Shown: piece after piece, positions 16,900-25,642 of the stretch | How positions within the stretch are numbered: position 1 is the stretch's first letter | Layout: each line of letters begins with the position of its first letter | Assembly (NCBI GenBank): GCA_945883145.1 | Contig: CAMCXB010000002.1 | Location: forward strand, 1 to 64,000 | Origin: Bordetella parapertussis | GTDB taxonomy: Bacteria > Pseudomonadota > Gammaproteobacteria > Burkholderiales > Burkholderiaceae_D | Direction of reading: 5' to 3' | Length of the DNA: 64,000 bases | Notes under the pieces: generated by a model | The model's database searches: none | What the model saw: only the letters and a program-made list of their open reading frames with translations | Told to the model about the DNA's origin: nothing | Made by a program: the position numbers and the translations under genes

Positions 16900-17694
16900 T
16901 TAATTGAGTAGGATTTTATCTGAATCATAGTTATGCGTTAAATGTAATTCCATACTAAATCTTTTTAAGTATTTAACTAACAGACGAACCGGTACTCCAT
17001 TTGCAAATGGCAGAATATGTCGGTCATAAAGATAAAACTTGTCAATTTCTTCCTGCAGTTTAAGTCTGACTATGCCGTGCTTCTGATTTTGCTTAAAAAT
17101 GATATCTTCAATTTGATCTTCAAATGCAGTATCGCGTATATAAATTTTACCTTCGATGAGTAAATGCTTTTCATCGTGATCGACATGCACCCATACATCA
17201 TGCGAGAGGCCTCTTTTTATATGCACTTCTTTGGCAGGTGTTATTTCGGAGTAGACTTTTTGGCGCTTCATTAATAAATGTAAGCTGCCTGAATCTACAT
17301 CGATAGAATCTAATACCGATAAAAAATCATCATTAGTTTGACTACGTGATTCCTCTATCACTTCTAGACTATCGTGACAGAGTTGCGCTACATGATCCTT
17401 ACGTATTTCATGTTTGATCAAAGCTTTTTCTAGCGTATTTGAAACAACATGAAATTGGCTGCTAGGTAATTGAATATTATGCGTAGCAGAGGGTGTGGGT
17501 GAGTTTTTATATTCGCGCTCTGACTTTACTGTGACATAAGGCCAGAATTTTTTTAGATCTTTAATAATTTGATCTTTTTTAGCTAAAAAAAGAAAATGTT
17601 TAGCCGCATCTATCTCTGCCAAGGTATCGTAGAACTCCTTGACGGCATCTTTATAGGATTTGTTTTGAACATAAGCTCTTAATAAACTTGACAT
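16900..17694 (-). CDS. Unrecognised 264-aa protein
   Basis: A 264-residue soluble protein with no signal peptide or membrane segment. The N-terminal part is helical (SLLRAYVQNKSYKDAVKEFY, then a Lys-rich KDQIIKDLKKFW helix), the middle (90-130) is acidic, and the C-terminal half looks alpha/beta with alternating strands (HDVWVHVDHDEKHLLIEGKI; GIVRLKLQEEIDKFYLYDRH). No known catalytic motif is visible. There is no clear ribosome site before the ATG at 17694. It is AT-richer than its neighbours, stands alone on the minus strand, and is convergent with the sigma-54 unit and divergent from the adhesin-E-like gene. It could be an effector or a remnant of acquired DNA; nothing in the sequence decides this. 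Confidence 0.65.
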   Translation of the reverse strand: MSSLLRAYVQNKSYKDAVKEFYDTLAEIDAAKHFLFLAKKDQIIKDLKKFWPYVTVKSEREYKNSPTPSATHNIQLPSSQFHVVSNTLEKALIKHEIRKDHVAQLCHDSLEVIEESRSQTNDDFLSVLDSIDVDSGSLHLLMKRQKVYSEITPAKEVHIKRGLSHDVWVHVDHDEKHLLIEGKIYIRDTAFEDQIEDIIFKQNQKHGIVRLKLQEEIDKFYLYDRHILPFANGVPVRLLVKYLKRFSMELHLTHNYDSDKILLN

Positions 17695-18200
17695 GATTTT
17701 TTTATTATTAATTCAAGAAAAAGAGCCTATATAAGTGAGCGTTATAAATTTTTGCAGCAGAATTTAATTTTATTAAATGAAATTTTTATTTAAATCAGAA
17801 TACAAAAAAGCAGTAGTGGACATTAATTTTGTAGGGACGTAGCATATTGCTTTATTATTAATTCCATAATCTGTATCAATCATAAAGCATAAATGCATTT
17901 ATGTTGGAATTGGATTTTAGTCGTCTTTCATGATTGATTAACTTTTTTACTCCAAGTTTCTACAATCTTAGAATAAATAGTGCACGAATGCTGAACGATT
18001 GTTGCCACTCTGCTTAAAAATAGTGTTATTTGTTTAATAATCGAGGTTGTACTAGAAAATCGACAGAATTGGTATTTTCTGAAGCGGTCGGTAAGTCTTA
18101 TGGTGTTTTAAGCGGTCGCTATATGCAGAATTGCAGCTCACTGTATAGTCGGATACAGGTCTGGCTATAATTCACGAAATCCACTTCAACTTATTAGCTC
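17695..18200. other. 506-base AT-rich gene-free stretch
   Basis: No reading frame I would support. It contains a perfect 16-bp palindrome CATAAATGCATTTATG at 17888-17903, a direct repeat AAGCGGTCG at about 18081 and 18110, and a TATAAT at 18166-18171 that may be the -10 of the gene at 18201 (no good -35 seen). Confidence 0.5.
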
Positions 18201-18656
18201 ATGATGAAAAAACGACCCGTTTATTTTAATGTGAAGTTATTTGGCTTCTTACTACTTTGCTGCCTCAGTCAATCTGCTTATGCCGAATGGACGATGCTCG
18301 CTAAGGATAAGCGCGATAATATTTATTACTTAGACTCCGCTATTACACGGACTGGAAAAATTTCTAAGGCTTGGGCATTAATTGATTTTGCAAATCCCAT
18401 GATTGATGTGCAATCAGTTAAGCGTTTATATGAAGCGAATTGTGAGACGGGCAGAATAAGAATTTCTTATAAGATGTTTTATTTAGAAAAAGGTGGTGTA
18501 GGTACAGTTAGATCTACAGATGCCAAGCCTGGATTTTGGAATTATCCAGCGCCAGATTCAATCAGCGAAAAATTGTTCGATAAGCTGTGTGGCGCAGAAT
18601 CAGATCAACAACAAACAACGCCATCTTCAGAGCCATCTGAAAAATCGAGTCATTAA
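18201..18656 (+). CDS. Exported surface-adhesin-E-like protein
   Basis: A 151-residue protein with a signal peptide (MMKKRPVYFNVKLFGFLLLC, cleavage near SAYA-EW). The mature part opens AEWTMLAKDKRDNIYYLDSA and includes AWALIDFANP, RLYEANCETGRIR and a C-terminal LFDKLCG, the pattern of small periplasmic or surface proteins of the adhesin protein E type common in Burkholderiales. Two cysteines probably form a disulphide. The tail is Ser/Gln/Glu-rich and disordered. A strong rho-independent terminator follows. Adhesion itself is not shown by sequence; the family name comes from Haemophilus PE. Confidence 0.7.
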   Translation: MMKKRPVYFNVKLFGFLLLCCLSQSAYAEWTMLAKDKRDNIYYLDSAITRTGKISKAWALIDFANPMIDVQSVKRLYEANCETGRIRISYKMFYLEKGGVGTVRSTDAKPGFWNYPAPDSISEKLFDKLCGAESDQQQTTPSSEPSEKSSH

Positions 18657-18686
18657 CAGTTCTTGCGTTTAACAATAAATTCTGTA

Positions 18687-18716
18687 AGCCTACTGACCTA
18701 GTTAGTAGGCTTTTTT
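18687..18716 (+). terminator. Rho-independent terminator
   Basis: AGCCTACT (18687-18694) and AGTAGGCT (18704-18711) form a perfect 8-bp stem with a 9-base loop, followed by six T. It ends the adhesin-E-like transcript. Confidence 0.85.
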
Positions 18717-18799
18717 CTTGCTCAATGATGCGATGTAGAGCCTACTTATTTTTTACTTGAATTCATTTTTTATGAATGCATTTTTAAGATGTGTCAGCT

Positions 18800-19330
18800 A
18801 TGAAAAATCAATCTACACAACGCTTTATTTTAGGTGAGAAGCATGCAGGAAATTGGGATGCAGTGATCGCTGCGCCTTTTGGACGGCTAGGAATTGAAAC
18901 AGAACTGGTCGATGGAAGTTTAATGGTGAGTCAGATTTGTTATCTGCCTAAGACAGCTGCGCTACAACGGCCAAGAACTGCATTGGCAAAAGAAGTCGAG
19001 CGACAATGCAAAGACTATTTTAGTCATCCAGATAGTCAATTTGAGTTGCCTTTGAAGCCAACGGGTACTTTGTTTCAACAAAAAGTATGGTCTGAAATTA
19101 CACACATAGCGCGCGGTGAAGTGTTGACTTACGGTGTGATTGCAAAAAAAATTCTTAGCGCACCACGTGCAGTGGGACAAGCTTGTGGTGCGAATCGTTA
19201 TCCATTGATAGTGCCTTGTCACCGCATTGTTTCAGCAACAGGAATAGGTGGTTTTGCGCATCAAGATGGAGAAGGCTTTCACCGATCTGTGAAAACTTGG
19301 CTATTGCGGCATGAAGGCGTTGTGGTGTGA
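18800..19330 (+). CDS. ogt: Methylated-DNA--[protein]-cysteine S-methyltransferase
   Basis: A suicide repair enzyme that removes O6-methylguanine or O4-methylthymine lesions. The active site PCHRIV is present with the acceptor Cys140 (counted from the ATG at 18800). TPTGTLFQQKVW-type and GEVLTYGVIAKK segments precede it and IGGFAHQDGEG follows it, all standard for Ogt/AdaB. Length 176 residues. A GTG three codons upstream (18791) is also possible; neither start has a strong ribosome site. No Ada regulatory domain is attached, so this is the constitutive Ogt type. It stands alone after a terminator. Confidence 0.92.
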   Translation: MKNQSTQRFILGEKHAGNWDAVIAAPFGRLGIETELVDGSLMVSQICYLPKTAALQRPRTALAKEVERQCKDYFSHPDSQFELPLKPTGTLFQQKVWSEITHIARGEVLTYGVIAKKILSAPRAVGQACGANRYPLIVPCHRIVSATGIGGFAHQDGEGFHRSVKTWLLRHEGVVV

Positions 19331-19347
19331 ATCAGCGCAGGCTGAAA

Positions 19348-19686
19348 TTATTCAGGCGCAGCTTCTGAGGCAGGGGTATCAATCACATTATCTGCATCAT
19401 GCGATAAAGCGACTTCAGTTTCAGGATTGGTTTCTGACACATGCACAGTCTCAATACCGGGCATATGCGCATTCAATTCATTGGGATCGTAGAATTTAAA
19501 TTGCAATGAGCGAGCTGTTTTAGCGCCCAACTCAGTTAGATAATATTGACCATTATTTGGACGTACATAACCCATGCGGATTAACTGATCTATCCGTTGT
19601 TTGAGTTTCTCGCTGTCCACCACGATTTTGCCGGCGTTGGCAGAAGTGACCAGAAACTCCATGTCATCAGTAGAGAGAACATGCAT
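19348..19686 (-). CDS. Small winged-helix-like protein, function unknown
   Basis: A 112-residue protein with a very good ribosome site (GGAGCGGAG) before the ATG at 19686. Residues 1-65 look like a winged helix: two helices, then IDQLIRMGYVRPNNGQYYLT with a beta-hairpin wing and ELGAKTARSLQFKF. The last 40 residues are acidic and disordered. It is convergent with ogt, 17 bases apart. It could be a small transcription factor or a structural homologue; no ligand-binding domain is present. The exact family is not recognised. Confidence 0.65.
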   Translation of the reverse strand: MHVLSTDDMEFLVTSANAGKIVVDSEKLKQRIDQLIRMGYVRPNNGQYYLTELGAKTARSLQFKFYDPNELNAHMPGIETVHVSETNPETEVALSHDADNVIDTPASEAAPE

Positions 19687-20067
19687 TTTATCTCCGCTCC
19701 TTAAGCGGTTATTTATTACTGACTAAGTTAAGCCAATATGCTTGATTATAGAAGGGATTTAAACCTGATTTACTTATGTTACGCAAGTAAATAGCTAAGA
19801 TTCAACATAAAATTAATGAATAGATAATAAATTTAGTTAATTAATTAGTAATGAAATTGATTGGTAGCGTGATTTATTTTTAACTAGACTTCAAATTAGT
19901 CAGCAAAAGTCGATTTAGTGAGCGTGAAATCGTTAAGCTATGTCGTATTGCTTAAATTAAATTGCTAAAATTGCATCGCTAAATTTATATCTCTAGATTT
20001 ATCTTGCGCTATTTTTTGCTCAGATCTTAGAGAGTCGCGCAGTAGTCTGGGATGGAAGGGTTTACAA
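19687..20067. other. 381-base gene-free AT-rich stretch
   Basis: It holds the divergent control region of the winged-helix-like gene and the exported 124-aa gene. I find no open frame or strong hairpin. The only marked site is GGAAGGG at 20054-20060, the ribosome site for the GTG at 20068. Confidence 0.5.
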
Positions 20068-20442
20068 GTGAAACGTGTATTTTTCTTTTTGATAGTGACC
20101 TCAGGACTGTTGTTGACGCAGCAAGCGTTGGCACAGCTAGAGCCTTTGCCATCTTTGGTCTCGCCTTTGCCAGTGTTGCCTACTCAGCCGACAAATAATC
20201 CAGACTTTGTCGTCAAACAATTACATTGCGTGGATTACGATGTGGGTGGCGTTGTGGTGAATAAAAGTAAACAACCCTTTTATGGCACTTTGTATATCGC
20301 TGTCAAAGATGAAGAGGGCGATATAGTTGGTCGGACTAAAGTAAAGCTGAGAGTTGATGCTGAAAACGGTAAACGCTTTGCTGTTTACTATATTAATACC
20401 TTGAATTGCGTGAAACATAAATTCGACTTCAAAGTGGAATAA
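20068..20442 (+). CDS. Small exported protein, function unknown
   Basis: A 124-residue protein starting with GTG at 20068, preceded by GGAAGGG at suitable spacing. The signal peptide is MKRVFFFLIVTSGLLLTQQA with cleavage after ALA near residue 22. The mature protein begins with a Pro-rich linker (LEPLPSLVSPLPVLPTQPT) followed by an all-beta domain containing two cysteines (LHCVDYD and LNCVKHKFD) and VGGVVVNKSKQPFYGTLYIA, which resembles small Ig-like (FxLYD-type) domains. Probably periplasmic. It is convergent with the DUF4124 gene. No precise family is assigned. Confidence 0.65.
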   Translation: MKRVFFFLIVTSGLLLTQQALAQLEPLPSLVSPLPVLPTQPTNNPDFVVKQLHCVDYDVGGVVVNKSKQPFYGTLYIAVKDEEGDIVGRTKVKLRVDAENGKRFAVYYINTLNCVKHKFDFKVE

Positions 20443-20456
20443 ATTTTACGATTGAT

Positions 20457-20900
20457 TCATTCACAACTAGCCTGATATTTTTCAGTCGCTCGTCTTAATT
20501 TCTTTTGAGCTTGAGCTTGCTGTTTTAAAGGCAAGTTTAAGCTTGATGCATCTTCTTGCTTCCATTTTTTATCTAAAGCCAAAGCCTGACAGCGCTTGCG
20601 TTTAGCCTCAAGGCTACGTTGTTGCATATGCAGGATTTGTGTGTCTTGACGCTCACGTAATTCACGTAAATTTTGTAGCCGGTTGAGTTCTGCCTTTTCT
20701 CGTGCTTGCTGATCTTTCAAAGAAGAGTTCTCAGATTGTGTTGCAGTTTGTTTTAATTTTTCAGCCGAAGCATTGCAGGGGATATCACTATAGGTAATGC
20801 CTGATTGTGTAGAAGCACATTTATAGACAGCTTGTGCAGACAAACTAACTAGCAATAAAAATAAAGCAGTAGTGAGTTGTACTGGTTGCGTGAAATGCAT
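20457..20900 (-). CDS. DUF4124-domain exported protein
   Basis: A 147-residue protein from the ATG at 20900 (MHFTQPVQLTTALFLLLVSL); the frame extends to 20933, but this start has GGAAAG ahead and begins a proper signal peptide cleaved near AQA-VYKC. Right after cleavage comes the DUF4124 pattern VYKCASTQSGITYSDIPC with its two cysteines. A charged, Gln/Arg-rich helical stretch follows (about residues 60-140). DUF4124 proteins are periplasmic and common in betaproteobacteria, with no established function. Confidence 0.8.
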   Translation of the reverse strand: MHFTQPVQLTTALFLLLVSLSAQAVYKCASTQSGITYSDIPCNASAEKLKQTATQSENSSLKDQQAREKAELNRLQNLRELRERQDTQILHMQQRSLEAKRKRCQALALDKKWKQEDASSLNLPLKQQAQAQKKLRRATEKYQASCE

Positions 20901-20999
20901 GATGGCTTTCCATCGTTTATAAACATGAAGCAACGTGGATTAACTTGCGGCTAAACGGCCAGTGAGCAAGACGCACCGTGAAGTAATGATGCCTAGTGC

Positions 21000-22406
21000 T
21001 TAGAGTATTTTGCCGGGGTTCATCAAATTATGCGGATCTAATGCATGTTTGATAGCTGACATCATAAGCATTTCTGTAGAAGATTTATAACGTTTGATCT
21101 CGTCACGCTTTAATGCGCCTAGACCATGTTCAGCAGAGATAGATCCGTTGTACTTATGCACATGATCATGCACGATGAGATTGATCGCAGATTGATTTTT
21201 TAAGAATGCGTCATCTGACTCACCCTCTGGTGCAGAAACGTTGTAGTGTAAATTCCCATCACCTAGATGTCCAAATGTAACCATACGACAGCCTGCATAA
21301 GCATTTTGTAATGCAGCATCGGTTTCAGTAATGAATTGTGGAATTTGCGATACAGGCAAGGAAATATCATGTTTAATGTTTTTGCCTTCTGTTGCTTGAG
21401 CCTGTGAAATATGTTCACGCAATTTCCACATGGTTTTTGATTGCGCTAATGAGCTCGCAACCACAGCATCAGCCAAGCAATTTTTTTCTGTTGCAATCTC
21501 TACTAAGGCTTCCAGACTAGCCATCGCATGTTGTTCAGATTCAGAGTCTGATAATTCGAGCAACACATACTGCGGATGACGTTGTGCAAAAGGCAGTGAT
21601 AAATTCTTGAAATGTTTTTCTACCAATTGCAAACAAAAATCTGACATTAATTCAAAGGCAGTCAAACTAGCGCCACATCGTTGTTGAGCACTACTGAGTA
21701 AGTGAACTGCTTGTTGAGGATTTTCTAGAGCGAACATCGCTGTGATTTTTGCGCGCGGCTGGTCGTATAGTTTTAAGACAGCGCCAGTGATAATGCCTAG
21801 TGTGCCTTCAGCGCCGATGAAGAGCTGTCGTAAATCATAGCCCGTATTATCTTTGCGTAAACCACGCAAGCCATTCCAAATTTCACCTGAAGCAGTGACG
21901 ACTTCAAGTCCTAATGTGAGTTCACGCATATTCCCATAGCGCAGAACAGCAGTGCCACCGGCATTGGTAGAGAGATTGCCGCCTATGGTGCAACTACCTT
22001 CAGAAGCTAAAGAAAGAGGAAACAAGCGTTGATGTGATGCTGCGTATTCTTGTACTTGCTGTAGCAAACAACCTGCATCAACTGTGATGGTATTGTTTTG
22101 CGTATCAATTGCTTGAATTTGATTTAAACGGCTGAGTGAAATCACAACGGCATTGCCCGTTTGATCAGGCACACTGCCTAATACGAGCCCTGTGTTGCCA
22201 CCTTGCGGCACGATAGGTGTTTTGGTTTCACCACAAAGCTTTACACATTCAGCGACTTCGTTGGTATTTGCTGGTTTGAGTACGGCAAGTGCATTGCCCG
22301 TGTAGCGACCGCGCCAGTCAGTGAGGTAGGCAGCCATAGCGGGGCCAGTGATTACATGATCTGCACCAATGACAGCGCTGCAGCGTGAAAGAAAGGCATT
22401 ACTCAT
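21000..22406 (-). CDS. FAD-binding oxidoreductase (glycolate/D-lactate dehydrogenase type)
   Basis: A 468-residue flavoprotein with an N-terminal FAD_binding_4 domain (TPIVPQGGNTGLVLGSVPDQ; GGNLSTNAGGTAVLRYGNMR) and a C-terminal FAD-oxidase domain (GHLGDGNLHYN metal/substrate histidines; SISAEHGLGALKRDE; DPHNLMNPGKIL). Relatives oxidise D-lactate, D-2-hydroxyglutarate or similar 2-hydroxy acids; the exact substrate cannot be read off. The frame is open to 22514, but I choose the ATG at 22406 (MSNAFLSRCSAVIG), which overlaps the stop of the DUF2069 gene by 8 bases and matches family N-termini. It is the last gene of a wrbA-DUF2069-FAD oxidase cluster. Confidence 0.88.
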   Translation of the reverse strand: MSNAFLSRCSAVIGADHVITGPAMAAYLTDWRGRYTGNALAVLKPANTNEVAECVKLCGETKTPIVPQGGNTGLVLGSVPDQTGNAVVISLSRLNQIQAIDTQNNTITVDAGCLLQQVQEYAASHQRLFPLSLASEGSCTIGGNLSTNAGGTAVLRYGNMRELTLGLEVVTASGEIWNGLRGLRKDNTGYDLRQLFIGAEGTLGIITGAVLKLYDQPRAKITAMFALENPQQAVHLLSSAQQRCGASLTAFELMSDFCLQLVEKHFKNLSLPFAQRHPQYVLLELSDSESEQHAMASLEALVEIATEKNCLADAVVASSLAQSKTMWKLREHISQAQATEGKNIKHDISLPVSQIPQFITETDAALQNAYAGCRMVTFGHLGDGNLHYNVSAPEGESDDAFLKNQSAINLIVHDHVHKYNGSISAEHGLGALKRDEIKRYKSSTEMLMMSAIKHALDPHNLMNPGKIL

Positions 22407-22811
22407 GAATTGAAGAGGCTTTTTTAATGGCTTCATTGGCCATTCTTTTTGCTTCTTTTTTATAAGGCCGCAAAAAGAAAATCGCACAAAAGAAAAATAC
22501 GGTGGAGAGGGCAATTTCTATTGATGATAATAATGCGACGGTGCCGCGTTCACTCCAAGCCCGCACTACACCTTCAATGAAATATAAATGCACCATCATC
22601 GATGCCCATTGCAAGGTATAGATATCCCGTCGCAATACACCCGCTAAGGGTAATAACAAAGGTAGAGCTTTGATTGCCATCCATGAACCACCTGGACGCA
22701 GTGGTGCTAACACCAACTCCCAAGTGGTACAGAGCACAATCAATCCCACCAGACTAATGACAGCACAGATGTGTAGCAAGCGTTGAGAGCGTGGCATAGT
22801 TAGCGTATTCA

Positions 22812-22812
<1 letters not shown>
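22399..22812 (-). CDS. DUF2069 integral membrane protein
   Basis: A 137-residue inner-membrane protein with four predicted helices: LLHICAVISLVGLIVLCTTW, WMAIKALPLLLPLAGVL, a short YTLQWASMMVHLYFIEGVV and IEIALSTVFFFCAIFFL. The short charged C-terminus is cytoplasmic. It belongs to DUF2069 and commonly follows wrbA in Burkholderiales. It starts on the last base of the wrbA stop (TAATG) and overlaps the next gene by 8 bases, so three genes are translationally linked. Function unknown. Confidence 0.85.
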
Positions 22813-23456
<644 letters not shown>

Positions 23457-23555
23457 TTAGCTGCCATCTTGCGGTGCTGTTCTAACTAGTTACGGCTTAA
23501 GTTGGACCAAACGAGTGTTAGTGCGTAAAAATTTATCCGATTTTTTTAAAGCAGG

Positions 23556-24860
23556 ATGTCAGGTTCTATGAATCAGTTTAATCAATCTTCACTTACTAGT
23601 GCTGATGCACCACGACTATCTCGGCTGCGCGACTTATGGCGCTTTATGCAGCGTCGCTTAAGTGAAGAGCAAGTGCCTCAGGTAGCAGGAAGTCTGACTT
23701 TCACTACGGTGTTAGCGGTGGTGCCAGTGATGACGATTGCTTTTGCGATTTTCACCACCTTTCCTTTGTTTAATACCTTTAGAGATGCACTCGAAGCCTA
23801 CTTTGTACAAAGTTTAATGCCTAGAGGGGTGACCAACACCATACTCGATAACCTGAGTTTGTTTGCCGCTAAAGCCAATCGTTTATCTGCAGTTGGCGCG
23901 GTGACTTTAGTGCTGACCGCTATCATGATGTTTGCGATTGTGGATCGTAGCTTGAATCGTATTTGGCGCGTTAAAACACCACGTAGTTTCACCCAAAGCT
24001 TGATTGTGTATTGGGCCATCATGACCTTAGGCCCTTTATTAATCGGTGCCTCCTTATCGTTTACAACATTAGTATCTCCAGTAGCGAGTACATTGGCGCA
24101 ACAACTACCTTGGATGGGCACGGTCGCCGCTATCTCTGTATCGTTAATGTTGATGACGATGTTTTTTGGTTTGTTTTATTTGATTGTGCCAAATCGCTTA
24201 GTGGATTGGCGTGATGCCTTAATCGGAGGCTTAGTGGCTGCGATCGCATTTGAAATGACGAATCGTGGCTTTGCATTCTTCATTACAAAATTTCCTAGTT
24301 ATCGTGTGATTTATGGTGCGTTAGCTGCCGTACCTATTTTTCTAGTGTGGGTGTATTTATTTTGGTTAATCACTTTATTAGGTGCTGTATTAGCAGTCGC
24401 GCTACCGGTGGTAAAACATGAGCGTTGGTGGCATAAGCCAGTACCAGGTGGGGAATTTATTGATGCGATGTCGGTGTTACAAGTCCTAGTACATGCACAT
24501 CAACATCAAGGTGTGATCAGCTTATTGTCTATCCGCAGTAAAACGCGTTTGGGTTTTGATGAAGCAGAATCTTTATTACAACGATTGTTAGAAGCAGGTT
24601 GGGTGGGGCGGGTTGAAGTGGTTAAAAATAAAGCCAGTAGGTGGTTGCAGTTTGCACGTGACGAACATGATCATTGGACTTTACTCATCAATCCAAATAA
24701 GTTGGCGGTAGCCGATGTAATGAAGCTGTTTGCTTTTTCAGAATCGTCACATGCATTAGGTAGAGAAATTAATCAATTGCTTGATCGTGGTTTGTCACTC
24801 TCGCTAGCAGATTATTTCAATACGCCCGATGCAAAACTAAACAGTGAATCGAGAACCTGA
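23556..24860 (+). CDS. YihY/BrkB-family inner-membrane protein
   Basis: A 434-residue protein. The first 290 residues form the UPF0761/YihY domain with about six membrane helices (for example VAGSLTFTTVLAVVPVMTIA; LVLTAIMMFAIVDRSLNRIW; MMLGLFYLIVPN-like segment; VPIFLVWVYLFWLITLLGAV). The C-terminal 130 residues are soluble and look like a winged-helix domain (TRLGFDEAESLLQRLLEAGW). The family was once annotated as ribonuclease BN in error; BrkB in Bordetella was reported to affect serum resistance. It is divergent from wrbA, as in other Burkholderiales, and its 3' end overlaps the convergent hydrolase gene by 49 bases. Confidence 0.9.
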   Translation: MSGSMNQFNQSSLTSADAPRLSRLRDLWRFMQRRLSEEQVPQVAGSLTFTTVLAVVPVMTIAFAIFTTFPLFNTFRDALEAYFVQSLMPRGVTNTILDNLSLFAAKANRLSAVGAVTLVLTAIMMFAIVDRSLNRIWRVKTPRSFTQSLIVYWAIMTLGPLLIGASLSFTTLVSPVASTLAQQLPWMGTVAAISVSLMLMTMFFGLFYLIVPNRLVDWRDALIGGLVAAIAFEMTNRGFAFFITKFPSYRVIYGALAAVPIFLVWVYLFWLITLLGAVLAVALPVVKHERWWHKPVPGGEFIDAMSVLQVLVHAHQHQGVISLLSIRSKTRLGFDEAESLLQRLLEAGWVGRVEVVKNKASRWLQFARDEHDHWTLLINPNKLAVADVMKLFAFSESSHALGREINQLLDRGLSLSLADYFNTPDAKLNSESRT

Positions 24861-25639
24861 TCTGGTTGTTCTCCCATTAAGTCATGCCCACAATTTTCAA
24901 GCTGCATGATTTTTGCAGCAGGCAGTGCTTGCAGTAATGGCGCTGCTGCTTTAGGTGTGGTCATCATATCTTTTTTACCCAATAAAAATAAAACGGGGCA
25001 GGTGACAGCAGCGGCAGCTGCTTCGCCATGTTGATAATCATTACAAGCAGTAAAGTCAGTGAAAAAAACTGGCTTTTCATTATGCCGTGCTACATATTCC
25101 ATTAAGCGTTTACTGCCACCTTGTACATAAAATCCTGGACCTGGAAACGAAGGTTTTTGTGCAATGCCTGAGTGCGACCAAATATTCACCATATTGATAG
25201 CATCGTATTCTCGTTCACGTGATGCTTGTAGTAATTGTGGAGATACTTTCATGGGGTAAGAGGTGCCGACTAAGGCAATTGCTTTAATCAAGGCTGAATT
25301 TTTTGTAGCAAGATGTGAAGCAGTTTCTAAAGCTATTAATGAACCCATGCTGTGTCCAATTAAAACAGCATGCTGAACTTGTGCTGTATCTAATAATGCT
25401 TCTAACCATGTCGACATCGCTTCCACAGTTTTCAGTGGCTCACCTTTGCTACGTCCATGGCCAGGTAGATCAACAGCTAAAACAGAAAATCCATGATGTG
25501 CAAAATAGCGCGTTTGTAATATCCATACTGAATGATCATTTTGTGCGCCGTGTATGAATACGGCTGTAGGTAATTGCGGATCAAAATTTTTACCGCCGGT
25601 ATAAGCATAAGCTGCATGACCTAATACATTGAATAGCAT
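24812..25639 (-). CDS. Alpha/beta-fold hydrolase
   Basis: A 275-residue alpha/beta hydrolase. The oxyanion segment FIHGAQNDHSVW, DLPGHGRSKG, the nucleophile elbow GHSMGS (Ser97), LLGKKDMMT (acid region) and NCGHDLM (catalytic His) are in the right order. The substrate is unknown; relatives include esterases and C-C hydrolases. It begins 3 bases after the metY stop, with the ribosome site AAAGGAG inside the metY 3' end, so the two genes form an operon. Its 3' end overlaps yihY convergently by 49 bases. Confidence 0.87.
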   Translation of the reverse strand: MLFNVLGHAAYAYTGGKNFDPQLPTAVFIHGAQNDHSVWILQTRYFAHHGFSVLAVDLPGHGRSKGEPLKTVEAMSTWLEALLDTAQVQHAVLIGHSMGSLIALETASHLATKNSALIKAIALVGTSYPMKVSPQLLQASREREYDAINMVNIWSHSGIAQKPSFPGPGFYVQGGSKRLMEYVARHNEKPVFFTDFTACNDYQHGEAAAAAVTCPVLFLLGKKDMMTTPKAAAPLLQALPAAKIMQLENCGHDLMGEQPDQVLDSLFSFASGVLK

Positions 25640-25642
25640 GAC

